A DNA stretch of 64,000 nucleotides from Myoxocephalus aenaeus (Eukaryota; Chordata; Actinopteri; Perciformes; Cottidae): positions 3,713,001 through 3,777,000 of the forward strand of contig JBAMJR010000025.1 in NCBI GenBank assembly GCA_038501785.1. Direction: 5' to 3'. Shown piece by piece: positions 11,200 through 22,311 of this stretch. The position numbers were made by a program, and so were the translations under genes. Below the pieces are notes generated by a model. That model did no database searches and was not told the DNA's origin. It saw nothing but the letters and a program-made list of their open reading frames with translations. Every line of letters starts with the position of its first letter. The first letter of the stretch is position 1.

Positions 11200-11945
11200 G
11201 TTGTAGAATAGAATACTTTTATTGTCATTGTCACGAAAACAACGAAAAACAGTTTAGCAGCTCTTACAGTAAAGACAAACATTAAAAACAACCATAGAAA
11301 CATTCACATCACAAGTAGACAGATAAATAAGTGGATCATCATAAAGTGCATGTGCCATTGAATATTGTTCAGCAGTTAGTGCTAGTGCCCTCAGCTTTTT
11401 TTGGGGGGGGGGGGGGGGGGTTCTATACATTTGACAGCCTGTGGGTAAAAGCTGTTTTGTAGTCTGTTTGTGCGTGTTTTAATTGTCCTGTATCTCCTTC
11501 CAGATGGAAGGGGAGCAAACAGTGCATGTCCAGGGTGGGTGGGGTCTTCGGAGATACAGCTGGCTTTTTTACAGAGCCGACCAGCGTATAAGTCACTGAG
11601 GGGGGTTAATGTGGTCCCAATCACTCTTTCTGCCATCCTCACCACCCGCTGCAGATCCCTCCTGTCCTCCACTGTGTAGCTAGCAAACAGTAGGTCAGGA
11701 GGCTCTCAATGGTTGCCCGATAGACGTTTATCAGCAGGTGTTGAGGAAGGTGAGCCTGCTTCAGCTTCCTGAGGAAGTAAAGCCTCTGCTGGGCCTTCCC
11801 CACCTGATGGGAGATGTTTTTGGACCAGCTGAGGTCTGATGAAATGTGGACTCCGAGGTATGTGAAGCAGTCCACCCTCTCCACGTACACGGAGGGCAGC
11901 ATGCTCCACCTGCTTTGCTCTCCTGAAGTCTATTATCATTTCTGT
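11200..11945 (-). pseudogene. L2-like LINE, 3' part of reverse transcriptase
   Basis: Read on the minus strand, three frames carry consecutive parts of a CR1/L2-group reverse transcriptase. TEMIIDFRRAK comes first (about 11945-11910), then CFTYLGVHISSDLSWSKNIS with QQRLYFLRKLKQAHLP (about 11880-11740), then RRDLQRVVRMAERVIGTTL and HPGHALFAPLPSGRRYRTI (about 11665-11480). These are the thumb and C-terminal blocks that follow the catalytic palm, which is absent, so this is a 5'-truncated copy. At least two frameshifts are present. The 3' UTR holds an 18-20 base homopolymer (11401-11420) and ends near 11205 with an ATAAAAGTATTCTATTC-type tail. Confidence 0.8.
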
Positions 11946-13411
11946 CACCTGTGTTTCATTATATCTTTCCTCATTCAGTGTCGGGTCATCTGCTTTCGAG
12001 TCTAGCGCTCAGTCCTGGTTCCTACAGTTTTTGGATCAGGCAAGTAGCTCGAATTGGACCCGCCAGATGTTTTGTTATTCAGAAACATCAACTTGAGTAT
12101 TCCACTATAGCGAAGAAAGCGCTTGCAATGTTGTTCACCCTACAACAGTTTGAGGTCTACCTCGGGTCAAGTGTTAAGCCGATAACGTTTTCACAGATCG
12201 TAACCCTCTTGTAACGGAATGTATAACTACAACCAGTGGCGGTGCGTCAATAGAGGGCGCTAGGGCGCCGCCCCTCCTAAAATTTTGCTATGAAAAAAAA
12301 AAAAAGAAGAAGAAAAAAATATAATATATACTGTCAAAAAACATTATATATCAAATAATTTAAATAAGAAATATACCGTGTTGACGCGCTAAATGTGTGT
12401 GGGAGACCGTAAGCCCCTGTCAACAACCACTTAAGTTAAATATAATATATCGCCATTCATCATTACTGAGAAAAGCCCCTCCCCTCTCGGGGCGCCGGCC
12501 AAATGTGTGTCTATGGAAAGCTAACAAACATTTCACCCTCGTGACGGCAAGGACAGCTTCTCATTGGCGGATGAAACGTGAATCTTCGGGCGCACGAATC
12601 TGCGCCCTAGCCAATGACATCGTTTCTTATTGCAACGTGGTTGGACTATTCGTCCAATCAGAGACCTTTATCATTCCCTCACACCCCATATAGCTCCCAC
12701 GTAGCTACGTGAGCAACACAGCTAGCAGAGACTTTGATTATGTTAGTATGGCGACTGAAAACTCTGTGGTATCTCTCCGCGAAACACCTTTCAATCCACG
12801 ATCAGATGTTGACAAGAAGAGGCTGAAAGAGTTGGGACCCGAACGTCCGGATTTAAATATTCAGCAGCAAAGCAGTGAAGCTACATGCACCAAGCAGTGG
12901 CGGTGCGTCAATAGAGGGCGCTAGGGCGCCGCCCCTCTTAAAATTTTGCGATGAAAAAAAAAAAGAAGAAAAGAATAAAATAATATATATTGTCAAAAAA
13001 CATTATATACCAAATCATTTAAATAAGAAATATACCGTGTTGACGCGCTAAATGTGTGTGGGAGACCGTAAGCCCCTGTCAACAACCACTTAAGATATAC
13101 CAAATATAATATATCGCCATTCATCATCACTGAGAAAAGCCCCTCCCCCTGTCGGGGCGCCGGCCCAATGTGAGTCTATGGCAGCGAACAAACATTTCAC
13201 CCTCGTTTCGGCAAGGACAGCTTCTCATTGGCGGATGAAACGTGAATCTTTGGGCGCACAAATCTGCGCCCTAGCCAATGACATCGTTTCTTATTGCAAC
13301 GTGGTTGGACTATTCGTCCAATCAGAGACCTTTATCATTCCCTCACATCCCATATAGCTCCCACGTAGCTACGCGAGCAACACAGCTAGCAGAGACTTTG
13401 ATTATGTTAGT

Positions 13412-13837
13412 ATGGCGACTGAAAACTCTGTGGTATCTCTACGCGAAACACCTTTCAATCCACGATCAGATGTTGACAAGAAGAGGCTGAAAGAGTTGGG
13501 ACCCGAACGTCCGGATTTAAATATTCAGCAGCAAAGCAGTGACCGCGGGAGGACGTACACCCGGAGCTTCTCCTCAAGCTACATGCTAACCGGAGCTGCT
13601 AGCTGGAGGCTCAGTGTGTAGCAAAGCAGTGGCTCTGAGCAGCCGAGGAAGCGCCGGCTGTGAAGGAAGATGAGCTTGAAGGATTGCTGCAGAGGTGAGT
13701 GTCAAAATCAGCAGATGCCTGTGTTAGAGTTTAATGTTTTATCTTTCCCACAGCAGAACACATGTTGGACATTGTTAGATTTGGGTGGATATCATATCAG
13801 ACTATAACTTTATCTAAAATACCAATTCAACCCTCAA

Positions 13838-13900
<63 letters not shown>

Positions 13901-14234
13901 GTGTGTGTGTGTCATAGCTCCAGGCTAGAGCATCAAGGTGGCTCCTGGCCTTTTGTCTATGTTGATGAGCCATCAAGACACACAAAACATAGTTTTTTGT
14001 CTGTAGTATGAAGCCTGTTTGTAGTAGATATTTCCCCACAACTTATCTGTCTGTCTCTGTCTCTCTCTATATATTTATCTGTAGGTTATTGACACCATAC
14101 TTGGACACACCAGGGAACGCTTTGCCTTCAAAGACCACCTCATCAGTGCCACCTTACTGCAGGGCCCCCAGTTTGAATGCTACGTCAATGTATTCCCTGA
14201 AGTTGCTCTGGCCACCACATTGAATGTTTCTTAA
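13412..14234 (+). pseudogene. hAT transposase minigene, inner copy
   Basis: The first exon encodes MATENSVVSLRETPFNPRSD and then KKRLKELGPERPDLNIQQQS, which I recognise as the start of a hAT-group transposase with a TTF-type zinc finger. The reading frame stops at 13619, about 75 bases before a consensus donor GTGAGT at 13695. The pyrimidine-rich acceptor ends at 14084. The last exon reads DTILGHTRERFAFKDHLISA, resembling part of the catalytic region, and ends with a stop at 14232 followed by AATAAA at 14321. The middle of the transposase is deleted. A CCAAT (about 13319) and a TATA-like CATATAGC (about 13351) stand upstream. Expected product: at most a 69-residue N-terminal peptide. Confidence 0.6.
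13841..13912. repeat. (GT)n microsatellite in the inner hAT
   Basis: About 36 GT units with one GC substitution near 13896. It occupies the putative intron of the minigene. The outer copy carries a shorter tract at the same position. Confidence 0.95.
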
Positions 14235-14708
14235 ACCATTCTGCTCTGAACCTCTCATGCCCAAAGTTACAGTTTGTTGATAGTTGTTATTGGACAGTGT
14301 TGAGCACTGTGTTTTCTGAAAATAAAGCTTTGTTTTTTAGAATATTCTACTCCAAACCTCTTTTCTTCTCATTGTGGAGTGCTATTTAAACCGTGCCGCC
14401 CAACTGCGCCCCCCCAAAAAAAAAATGTCACCAGCCGCCACTGGCACCAAGCTACATGCTAACCGGAGCTGCTAGCTGGAGGCTCCGTGTGCAGTGGCTC
14501 TGAGCAGCCGAGGAAGCGCCGGGCTGTGAAGGAAGATGAGCTTGAAGGATTGCTGCAGAGGTGAGTGTCAAAATCAGCAGATGCCTGTTAGAGTTTAATG
14601 TTTTATCTTTCCCACAGCAGAACACATGTTGGACATTGCTAGATTTGGGTGGATATCATATCAGGATATAACTTTATCTAAAATACCAATTCAACCCCCA
14701 ACAAGTTA

Positions 14709-14712
<4 letters not shown>

Positions 14713-14744
<32 letters not shown>
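14713..14744. repeat. (GT)n microsatellite in the outer hAT
   Basis: Sixteen GT units, the counterpart of the longer inner tract. It shows length divergence of the same repeat between sister copies. Confidence 0.95.
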
Positions 14745-14745
<1 letters not shown>

Positions 14746-15339
14746 ATAGCTACAGCCATCAAGGTGGCTCCTGGCCTTTTGTCTATGTTGCTGAGCCATC
14801 AAGACACACAAAACATAGTTTTTTGTCTGTAGTATAAAGCCTGTTTGTAGTAGATATTTCCCCACAACTTATCTTACTGTCTCTGTCTCTCTCTCTATAT
14901 ATTTGTCTGTAGGTTTGTGACACCATACTTGGACACACCAGGGAACGCTTTGCCTTCAAAGACCACCTCACCAGTGCCACCTTACTGCAGGGCCCCCAGT
15001 TTGAATGCTACATCAATGTATTCCCTGAAGTTGCTCTGGCCACCACATTGAATGTTTCTTAAACCATTCTGCTCTGAACCTCTCATGCCCAAAGTTACAG
15101 TTTGTTGATAGTTGTTATTGGACAGTGTTGAGCATTGTGTTTTCTTGAAATAAAGCTTTGTTTTTTAGAATATTCTACTCCAAACCTCTTTTCTTCTCAT
15201 TGTGGAGTGCTATTTAAACCGCGCCGCCCAACTGCGCCCCCCCCCAAAAAAAATGTCACCAGCCGCCACTGACTACAACCTTAAAAAGGTTTCTGAAAAT
15301 GTCCTTGTGGATGCTTTAAGTGCTATGTAGTTTCAAATG

Positions 15340-18120
15340 TTAATGTTTGCGCTTATTATTGTTGGTAGAAAAGTCATAATTGAAATGTATAGTATTTCAA
15401 TAATTTTCATAATACACATATCTCCTACTAATAATACATTTATGGTTGCGTTTGTGGTCATATTTTACTTCGGAATATGCCGGCAAGCAGGAGAGCCACA
15501 GTTAAAATGTTTTTGAAAGGCTCGCAAATATGATTCAAAGCAGAATATTTCAATGGAGGAAAATACGTTGGAGAATTTTAGACATTTGGAAGTTACTTAA
15601 ATGATGTTTGTGTAGCGTTCCGTACTTATGTTACGTTGTTTACATTATGCCTTGTTTATTTACTCATTTTTACCCCAATCATGATTGATGTGCGCCACCC
15701 AAACTATATAATTGGACAGCTCGCGATTTGCTCTGGTTGTTGCAACTTGACTGGATAGTGCAAGGCGGGTGTCCAAGATGTGTCCGTCTTGGCCAAGGTA
15801 TTGAATTGTTGAACAAACTGCAGGAGGGGTTTGGTTCTGACTTGTTTCAACTGCCAATAGTCAATTTTGTTTTTATTTAATTTTTTCGTCACAAAAACTA
15901 AGAAGATTCAAATTAGAATTTGACTTAAAATCCAAGGCTAAATCAAAAATTCCAGTTCAAATGAAGGGAAAACAATGTAGCTTGATCAGCATTTAGCTCC
16001 AGAGCAAAACTTAAATGGGTGACTGACTTTTTTTCAGCCACACTGAAATAGCTACTTTCAAATAACCTTTGCACATATGGAAATGACATGAAAAGTGTTT
16101 ATTCTAAAGGCATATGGTCTTTTGTTTGTCCTGTGTTCTTGAGCCAACACCTTGTGCCCTGCACCCTCAAACAAATGAATAAATGACAAAGGGAAGAAGA
16201 AAAAAACAAGGGAGAGAGCAAAGAAAGTTCCATCTGTCTGAATCCTAATGAGGCCTCACAAGCTGCAACTGTGTCTTTCACAACTCCAGAGGTGAAACCG
16301 TGAAATCTAAATGGCTGGGGAGATGTCAAAAGGAACAGTTTTTATTTCCACCACTGCAGGGAGGGAGAGGTGGAGAGAAAACAAGCACAATGTCTCTGTA
16401 TACGAGTCAACCTGTATGCCAGGCATGGGCTGGACTGTTTCTGGAATCCAACCAAGGGTAAAATATCTCAACAGATGCCTCACTTACACCACCCGCCTGT
16501 CATATTCACAGAGAGCAAAGGTCAAGTGGACAGCAGCATTCCAGCACAGCTGCTTCCTGTCCCAGGGAATTTAATTTTCATCATGTGTACTTCTGCTCAA
16601 TTATAATAGGCCACGCATGCTCGCACACTCTATCCTGAAATTCTATTTTCAATACCCAGGACTCCCCACAGGCTGCAATCGGAGACCTGATTGTTTGTGT
16701 GGGCTGGGTAATTGGTTCTAACTGCACCTGCATGAAAGTATCATCTTTTATCCACGGCTTGTTATTTCTGATATAAATCATTACGATAATCTCTCATGTG
16801 TGATGAGAAGCTGGCGTTTGACATTAATATTGAACACCTGAGAACTGATTCAGAAGATTACATTTATTTATAATGGACATGCCTGGTTTTGTGTACGCTC
16901 AAGCTTAGATTGTCAACAGTTCACAAACAGATGGTTGGAAGGGAACCAGATCTGTGTAATAATGGACATGTGCCAGGTGTTTGACTGCATGTTTCTAGCC
17001 AGTTGCCACAAATAAGCACAGTGGGAGTAAACACCCCCATACATCAACCCCCCCGACACAGAAGCCCTTTCCCAGAAAGCAGTTAGCCAGTCATGGGGAA
17101 ACAGCCCTTTGAGATTCTTCTCCTGATCCACGAACATGATATTTCCACAGTGGCCAAAGAGAAAAGGCTCTAACCAGCAGCTGTTGGCAAGAGTTTAATT
17201 TCTGCCTTCCAAAAAAGAACAATTCAAATACAAGCCCCCAACTCATATTTGACCATTTTAACCCTTTTATGCATTAATCAGGATGTTTTATTTACCTACA
17301 TTGAGACCCAATGATCCACACGTCCAATGTAATGGACTTTAAATGGTAAATGGACTCATACTTGTAATATCCATTTTAGCAGCTTTTTAGGGGCTTTATG
17401 CTAGCTGGTTCTGATTCTGATGTACTTTATTGGTTGGATGAGGCTCAGTGTGTATGAAGTGTGAAGGCCCATGTTTGGTACAACCTCCAGATGAAGCCAC
17501 ACATTCTTGCAGATGTCTGTCTTATCCTTTCCTAGGAACATGTCCCTGACTGCTATCAAGAGAGCTAGAAAAAGAAAAGAAAAAAAATTACAAAAATGTA
17601 CTATATATTTGGTGTGTCTGACAACAACTCTCACACCATACTGTATAACCGTGAAGTCCCCAATTTGGACGCCAGCGGGGGACCTTTGCAGTATGTCATA
17701 CTCTTCTCTCATTTCCTGTATCTCTGCTGGTCACAAGCAGTATGGAATAAATTAAACTGAACTTTTTAAAATTAATCTTTTCAAATATCTTGTTTTTTCC
17801 AAGCCAGGCTAGTTTGGTGTAGTCTGATCCGATGTTACAGTAAGCATTCCATCTAATGCTCTCAGCCTTGCCTGTTCCCATGGCTTCCGCTCCAGATTAG
17901 CCGGTATTTAACATTTCAAAGGTATTGCAGGAGATTTATGTGTCCCAGCAAGCTTATCAGCAGTATACTTTATGCTGCGGGTATTACCACGATATCATTC
18001 CAAATAGAGAGACAGCAGGATGGGCTGGTGGTCAGAGAGGGTATCTTGTAGCATTCATGGGTTTGCTGATCTTAGGTGCTCCAAAGTAGCTGACCCTGTG
18101 CTCCGACTGTTCAACAGGAA
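15340..18120. other. Non-coding stretch with faint repeat traces
   Basis: No gene was recognised. The segment GGTAAATGGACTC near 17346 is a word of common teleost SINE tails, and the ATTCTGATGTACTTTATT stretch near 17413 looks like the reverse complement of a LINE 3' tail, but neither could be bounded. Open frames at 15660-15892 (minus) and 16311-16606 (plus) have no recognisable motif. Confidence 0.35.
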
Positions 18121-18129
18121 TGCTTGCGT

Positions 18130-18212
18130 GCGTCCCTATGTTCCCTCAGCTTTATGTTCCAGCAGCTCCATATTCCCTGAGCTCTGTGTTCCCTCAGCCC
18201 TACAATGTAACA
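18130..18212. repeat. Degenerate 16-18 base tandem repeat
   Basis: Four imperfect units built on TATGTTCCCTCAGCTT follow each other. The variants are CCAGCAGCTCCA, CCCTGAGCTCTG and CCCTCAGCCCTA. Similar CCCTCAG-type minisatellites occur in fish genomes. Confidence 0.55.
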
Positions 18213-18267
18213 CTTTGATGTACATTTACAGTGAAATTCTAAGTGACCTACTGTATTGTGCTTATAC

Positions 18268-18655
18268 TAGGGTGACCAGACGTCCTCTTTTTCCCAGACA
18301 TGTCCTCTTTTCGAGACCTAAACAAAGCGTCCGGCAGGGATTCCAAAAACGTCCGGGAAAATAGTTATTACCCCCTTACAAGTTTTGGAAATGGTACGTC
18401 CGGGATTTTGCTACGTCCTGGAAAATAATTAACCCCCTTACAAGTTTTGGAAATGGTATCTCCCTCACGTTCCACCTTCTTGCGCAAGCTCTGACTGTAG
18501 AGAGAACTGTCATTGGTCGACCGATCTCAACGTAAATGTAAGTTCACGGCATGCTACACACTACTGCTACCCCCCGCGACGAAGTGTCCTCCTCCTCCTC
18601 TACCCCCCCGGAACGAAGTGTCCTCTTTTTCACAAACTCAAATCTGGTCACCCTA
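18268..18655. mobile_element. Short hAT element with TAGGGTGACCAGA ends
   Basis: Starts TAGGGTGACCAGACGTCCTC and ends AAATCTGGTCACCCTA. The octamer GCTTATAC flanks it at 18260-18267 and 18656-18663. It has no coding capacity. A stretch containing ACCCCCTTACAAGTTTTGGA occurs twice inside (about 18369 and 18432). The sequence word GTCCTCTTTTTC appears near both ends, extending the inverted/direct repeat structure. Confidence 0.92.
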
Positions 18656-18675
18656 GCTTATACTGTATAAGGCTG

Positions 18676-19994
18676 AGAGTGTGCTCGAACTTTCGTGGTA
18701 TCACACTGCTCAGCCTCTTGGGAAAAGCTTATGCCAGGGTGCTGGAAAGGAGGCTCCGACCGCTTGTCGAACCTCAGATTCAAGACGAACAGTGCGGATT
18801 CCGTCTCGGCCGTGGAACAGTGGACCAGCTCTTTACCCTTGCAAGATTACTGGAGGGGTCCTGGGAGTTCCCCCAACCAGTCTACATGTGCTTTGTGGAC
18901 TTGGAGAAGGCTTTCGACCGGGTCCCTCGGGGGGTTTTGTGGGGGGTGCTGCGGGAGTATGGGGTGCCGGACCCGTTGGCACGGGCCATCCGGTCTCTGT
19001 ACGCCTGCAGTAGGAGCTGTGTTCGTATCCTCGGTAGTAAGTCAGACACGTTCCCGGTGGGTGTTGGCCTCCGCCAGGGCTACCCTTTGTCACCGGTCCT
19101 GTTCGTGACTTTCATGGACAGGATATCTAGGCGCAGCCAGGGGGCGGAGAGGATCCGGTTCGGGAGTCTCGGGATCGCCTCTCTGCTGTTCGCGGATGTT
19201 GTGGTCCTGTTTGCTTCCTCGGACCGTGACCTCCAGCATTCACTGGGGCGTTTTGCAGCCGAGTGTGAAGCGGCAGGGATGAGAGTTAGCACCTCCAAAT
19301 CTGAGGCCATGGTGCTCTGCCGGAAACCGTAGGATTGCTCCCTCCAGGTGGGGACAAACTGCCTACCCCAAGCGAAGGAGTTCAAGTATCTCGGGGTCTT
19401 GTTCACGAGTGAGGGTAAGGTGGAGCGTGAGATGGACAGGCGGATCGGTGCGGCTGCAGCAGTGAAACAGGCGCTGTACCGGTCCGTCTTGGTGAAGAGG
19501 GAGCTGAGCCGGAAGGCAAAGCTCCATTTACTGGTCGGTCTACGTTCCAACCCTCACCTATGGTCACAGACTCTGGGTCGTGACCGAAAGAACGAGGTCT
19601 CGGATACAAGCGGCTGAAATGAGCTTCCTCCGTAGGGTGGCCGGGCTCAGCCTTAGAGATAGGGTAAGGAGCTCGGACATCAGGGGGGAGCTTGGAGTCG
19701 AGTCGCTGCTCCTTCGTGTCGAAAGGAGTCAGCTGAGGTGGTTCGGGCATCTAGTCAGGATGCCTCCTGGACGCCTCCCATTAGAGGTTTTCCAGGCACG
19801 TCCAACTGGTAGGAGACCCCGGGGAAGACCGAGGACACGCTGGAGGGATTATATCTCCCGGCTGGCCTTGGAACGCCTCGGGATCCCCCAGGATGAGCTG
19901 GAAAGGGTTGCGGGTGAGAGGGAAGCCTGGGTCGGCCTGCTGAACCTGCTGCCACCGCGACCCGACCCCGGATAAGCGGCTGATAATGGATGGA
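18676..19994 (+). pseudogene. RTE/Rex3-like LINE, 5'-truncated
   Basis: The translation from 18679 begins with SNFRGITLLSLLGKAYARVL (finger block), then FVDLEKAFDRVPRGVLWGVL (motif A, aspartate present), VGLRQGYPLSPVLF (motif B) and LLFADVVVLF at about 19180. In the last block the canonical FADD is FADV, so a catalytic aspartate is lost. A stop at 19330 and a frameshift near 19540 follow. The C-terminal part resumes at 19580 with TERTRSRIQAAEMSFLRRVA through GRRPRGRPRTRWRDYISRLA and ends at 19973. The 3' tail is GATAATGGATGGATG, the GATG-type tail known for Rex3. The insertion is flanked by TGTATAAGGCTG at 18664-18675 and 19995-20006. Confidence 0.92.
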
Positions 19995-20337
19995 TGTATA
20001 AGGCTGTAAAAGCAATGCATTATTGCTTCCATGATCCCAACGATCAAGTGTTTCCTTTCACTGTAATTTACTGTGAATCTCTTTCATTTTGATGTTCTCA
20101 TAGATAATGAGTAGCCAGAGCAATCTCGTCATGTTCTATTTGAATTGTGTAATGTCTTCCATGTCACTTTAGTTTTTATCAGATTAAGATCAAACATTTT
20201 AAAGTTGCAGCTATATTTTTTTCAAGTTTTTACCCTTCCGTGAGGTCAGTTTATTGGTTCGCTTTCGTCGCAGCAGCAGTAAACCCATTCCTTTTCCAGT
20301 GCAAGATGAGGAGACACAACACCTCACGTTGTTCAGA

Positions 20338-20338
<1 letters not shown>

Positions 20339-20402
<64 letters not shown>
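20339..20402. repeat. (CA)n microsatellite
   Basis: Uninterrupted AC dinucleotides for about 64 bases. The open frames that read as alternating Thr-His or Cys-Val over it are artefacts of the repeat. Confidence 0.97.
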
Positions 20403-20405
<3 letters not shown>

Positions 20406-20606
20406 TGAAAAAGTGCATGCCCCCTTCCTAATTTCTTATCTTTTTGCATGTTTGTCACACTTAAATGTTTCAGATCATCAAACAAATTTAAATATCAGAC
20501 AAAGATAACACAAGTAAACACAAAATGCAGTTTTTAAATGAAGGTTTTTATTATTAAAGGGGAAAAGAAATCCAAACCTACATGGCCCTGTGTGAAAGTG
20601 ATAAAT
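20403..20606. repeat. Tc1-like terminal remnant
   Basis: GTGAAAAAGTGCATGCCCCC through TTCCTAATTTCTTATC and the segment ATCAAACAAATTTAAATATC to CCTACATGGCCCTGTGTGAA follow the arrangement of the long terminal region of a very common fish Tc1-like element. No transposase follows and the opposite end is not seen. Confidence 0.5.
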
Positions 20607-20609
20607 AAG

Positions 20610-21980
20610 TTTTCCTTTTATATCATGTGTTCATATGGCAGCTTTATTATATACAGCCAATATTTCTTCTCCTGAAGATTACTTTCAGAACAAAGTTACA
20701 GAAAAAATAAGAGTTTGAGAATTATTAATTTTTTTTATATGCATTAAATCCAGAACCAATACTGTGGAATTACACTCTAAAGCAATGGTCTTAAAACAAA
20801 TTAAAATCTGAAAATGCCTTCCATTGTGTCAGAGGTTGGCAAAGAAGCCAGGATATTAAATTAACCAAACCACAAAGCTACGAAACCAATATCGTCAAAG
20901 GTCTCTTCAAGTATGCCAATTCTCAACATTAACAACTCAGTCATACAGTAACTGCTTTCAGCTGCCGACCAGTATGTTACCTGTTTCTCCATGGCGCATT
21001 TGTTGCCAGCAGCAGAAAGATTTTGGGACAATACAACTATAATTCTTTACAGACTAATGTCTAAGGCCATGAAGCCAACTGGTAATTCCAGTCATAATGA
21101 ATCAAGCATGAAGAAATTTATTCTACGTATAAATATGTGTCCAGTAGACAGATAATGTGCCATATTTCCCCACGTGACAGTTAAAGCCACTTCCAATGAA
21201 AAAGCCTCCTTTTCAACGGCTGTGATTTACATGCATAATATAATTTAATGTTTAATTCTACTAGGATCATTAAGGATGGTAAATTATTCAGCCAATCTGC
21301 CAGAAGTACTTTAAAACACATTAACTTGATTCAAACAGCAGGAAAAGGACCCCTATTACACACATTAAAGCCAAGGTGATGCAATCATATGCAGTAAATA
21401 GAGTTAATAGAGTAAACATCCACTCACAGCAAGCCATAGGTTATCAACAAGAGTTATAAAAACACCTAAATTGCCACTGACAGGAAGGCCTTACATGGTT
21501 GAATTCATTTTAAATTATCTGGATTGAAAAATAAATAAATAGCTTTTTTATAAAGGCCAGTAAAATAGGTATAACAAATCAAATGAATGATCTTATATAT
21601 TTTAATTTAATGCACCACCTGACAAGCATTAAAAAATCAAACACATAATTTGCGTGAACAGGTGCATGCTGGGAAATACGACTTGTGTGCAGTCATCTCT
21701 CAGGGATAGGGCTGCTAAATATGTGTCTCACTCAGTCCTGGTCTGGGGAGGCCCCATCTGCAGCAGACTGCCTTTTTTTTTGGAAGACCCATCTTATGGT
21801 GGCGAGGTTGCAGTCCAGTCTCCAGAATTGACTCAAGCTGCAGATTTGAGTTTTCTCAAAACCAACACCCACCATTGGTTGGTTGTGCGTGTAACCAAAT
21901 TATAAACTCAGTGATTGAAGTCACGCCTGCATTCCTCCCTCATATGTGAGGAGGACGTATTCTCGCAGAATTGGAGGGTG
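20610..21980. other. Non-coding stretch, nothing recognised
   Basis: AT-rich sequence without any repeat boundary or coding motif that I can identify. Confidence 0.4.
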
Positions 21981-22311
21981 AAGTTATCCATCCATCCATT
22001 TAGTTCCGCTTATCCGGGTCGTGGGGGCAGCAGGCTAATAAAGGAATGGCAGACATCCCTTCCCCCAGCAACGCTCTACAGCTCTTCCTGGGGAAAGCCA
22101 AGGCTTACCCTCACTCGTGAACAAGAATTCCCTCGCTTCAATCCAAACCCGGAGAGTGCAATCCACCATTTTACGGCAGAAAACCATAAACTCAGACTAC
22201 TGACTCTCATCCCTACTGCTCCACACTGCCCCAGTGCATGCTGAAGGTCATGTTCTGAAGGCGCCACATCATCTGGAAAGAGTAGAGATGAAATCCTGAG
22301 GTCCTCTAAAC

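Larger units (their letters stand above)
12895..14443 (+). mobile_element. Inner hAT element inserted into a sister copy
   Basis: Same termini as the outer copy (CAGTGGCGGTGCGTC and CACCAGCCGCCACTG) and its own octamer GCACCAAG at 12887-12894 and 14444-14451. The length is 1549 bases. The two copies are nearly identical where they align, implying a recent insertion. The inner copy retains about 35 bases (near 13543-13577) that the outer copy lacks. Confidence 0.93.
12748..15062 (+). pseudogene. hAT transposase minigene, outer copy (interrupted)
   Basis: Same layout as the inner minigene. Exon 1 starts at 12748 and is cut by the inner element after codon QQQSSEA. The remaining 3' part contains a donor at 14561, an acceptor at 14912, the DTILGHTRERFAF exon and a stop at 15060. 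The catalytic middle is missing. The inner insertion gives the mosaic two minigenes in the same direction. Confidence 0.55.
12234..15271 (+). mobile_element. Outer hAT element of a self-nested pair
   Basis: It begins CAGTGGCGGTGCGTC and ends GTCACCAGCCGCCACTG. The octamer ACTACAAC flanks it (12226-12233 and 15272-15279). Without the inner copy it is about 1.48 kb. It carries remains of a two-exon gene: an ATG at 12748, a splice-donor-like GTGAGT at 14561, a pyrimidine-rich tract ending in AG at 14912, a stop at 15060 and AATAAA at about 15149. A (GT)n tract lies in the putative intron. It inserted into the gypsy remnant. Confidence 0.92.
12050..15330 (+). pseudogene. Ty3/gypsy pol RNase H remnant, split by hAT insertions
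   Basis: Near 12095-12175 the translation KHQLEYSTIAKKALAMLFTL with QQFEVYLGSS matches the gypsy RNase H block in which the acidic catalytic residue lies in the EKEALA segment; here it reads AKKALA. The frame breaks at about 12214. After the nested hAT elements (12234-15271) the sequence resumes at 15280 with NLKKVSENVLVDALSAM, the typical end of that domain (normally N-V-ADALSR). Removing the insertion and one copy of its octamer rejoins the two halves. The LTRs, protease and integrase are not visible nearby. Confidence 0.7.

Noticed and set aside
16311..16606. Overlapping plus-strand frames
   Set aside because: Two frames over the same bases with no family motif and no codon bias.
20211..20508. 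Open frames over the CA tract
   Set aside because: Translations are alternating dipeptides from (CA)n, not proteins. The same holds for frames over the (GT)n tracts at 13841, 14713 and 56627.
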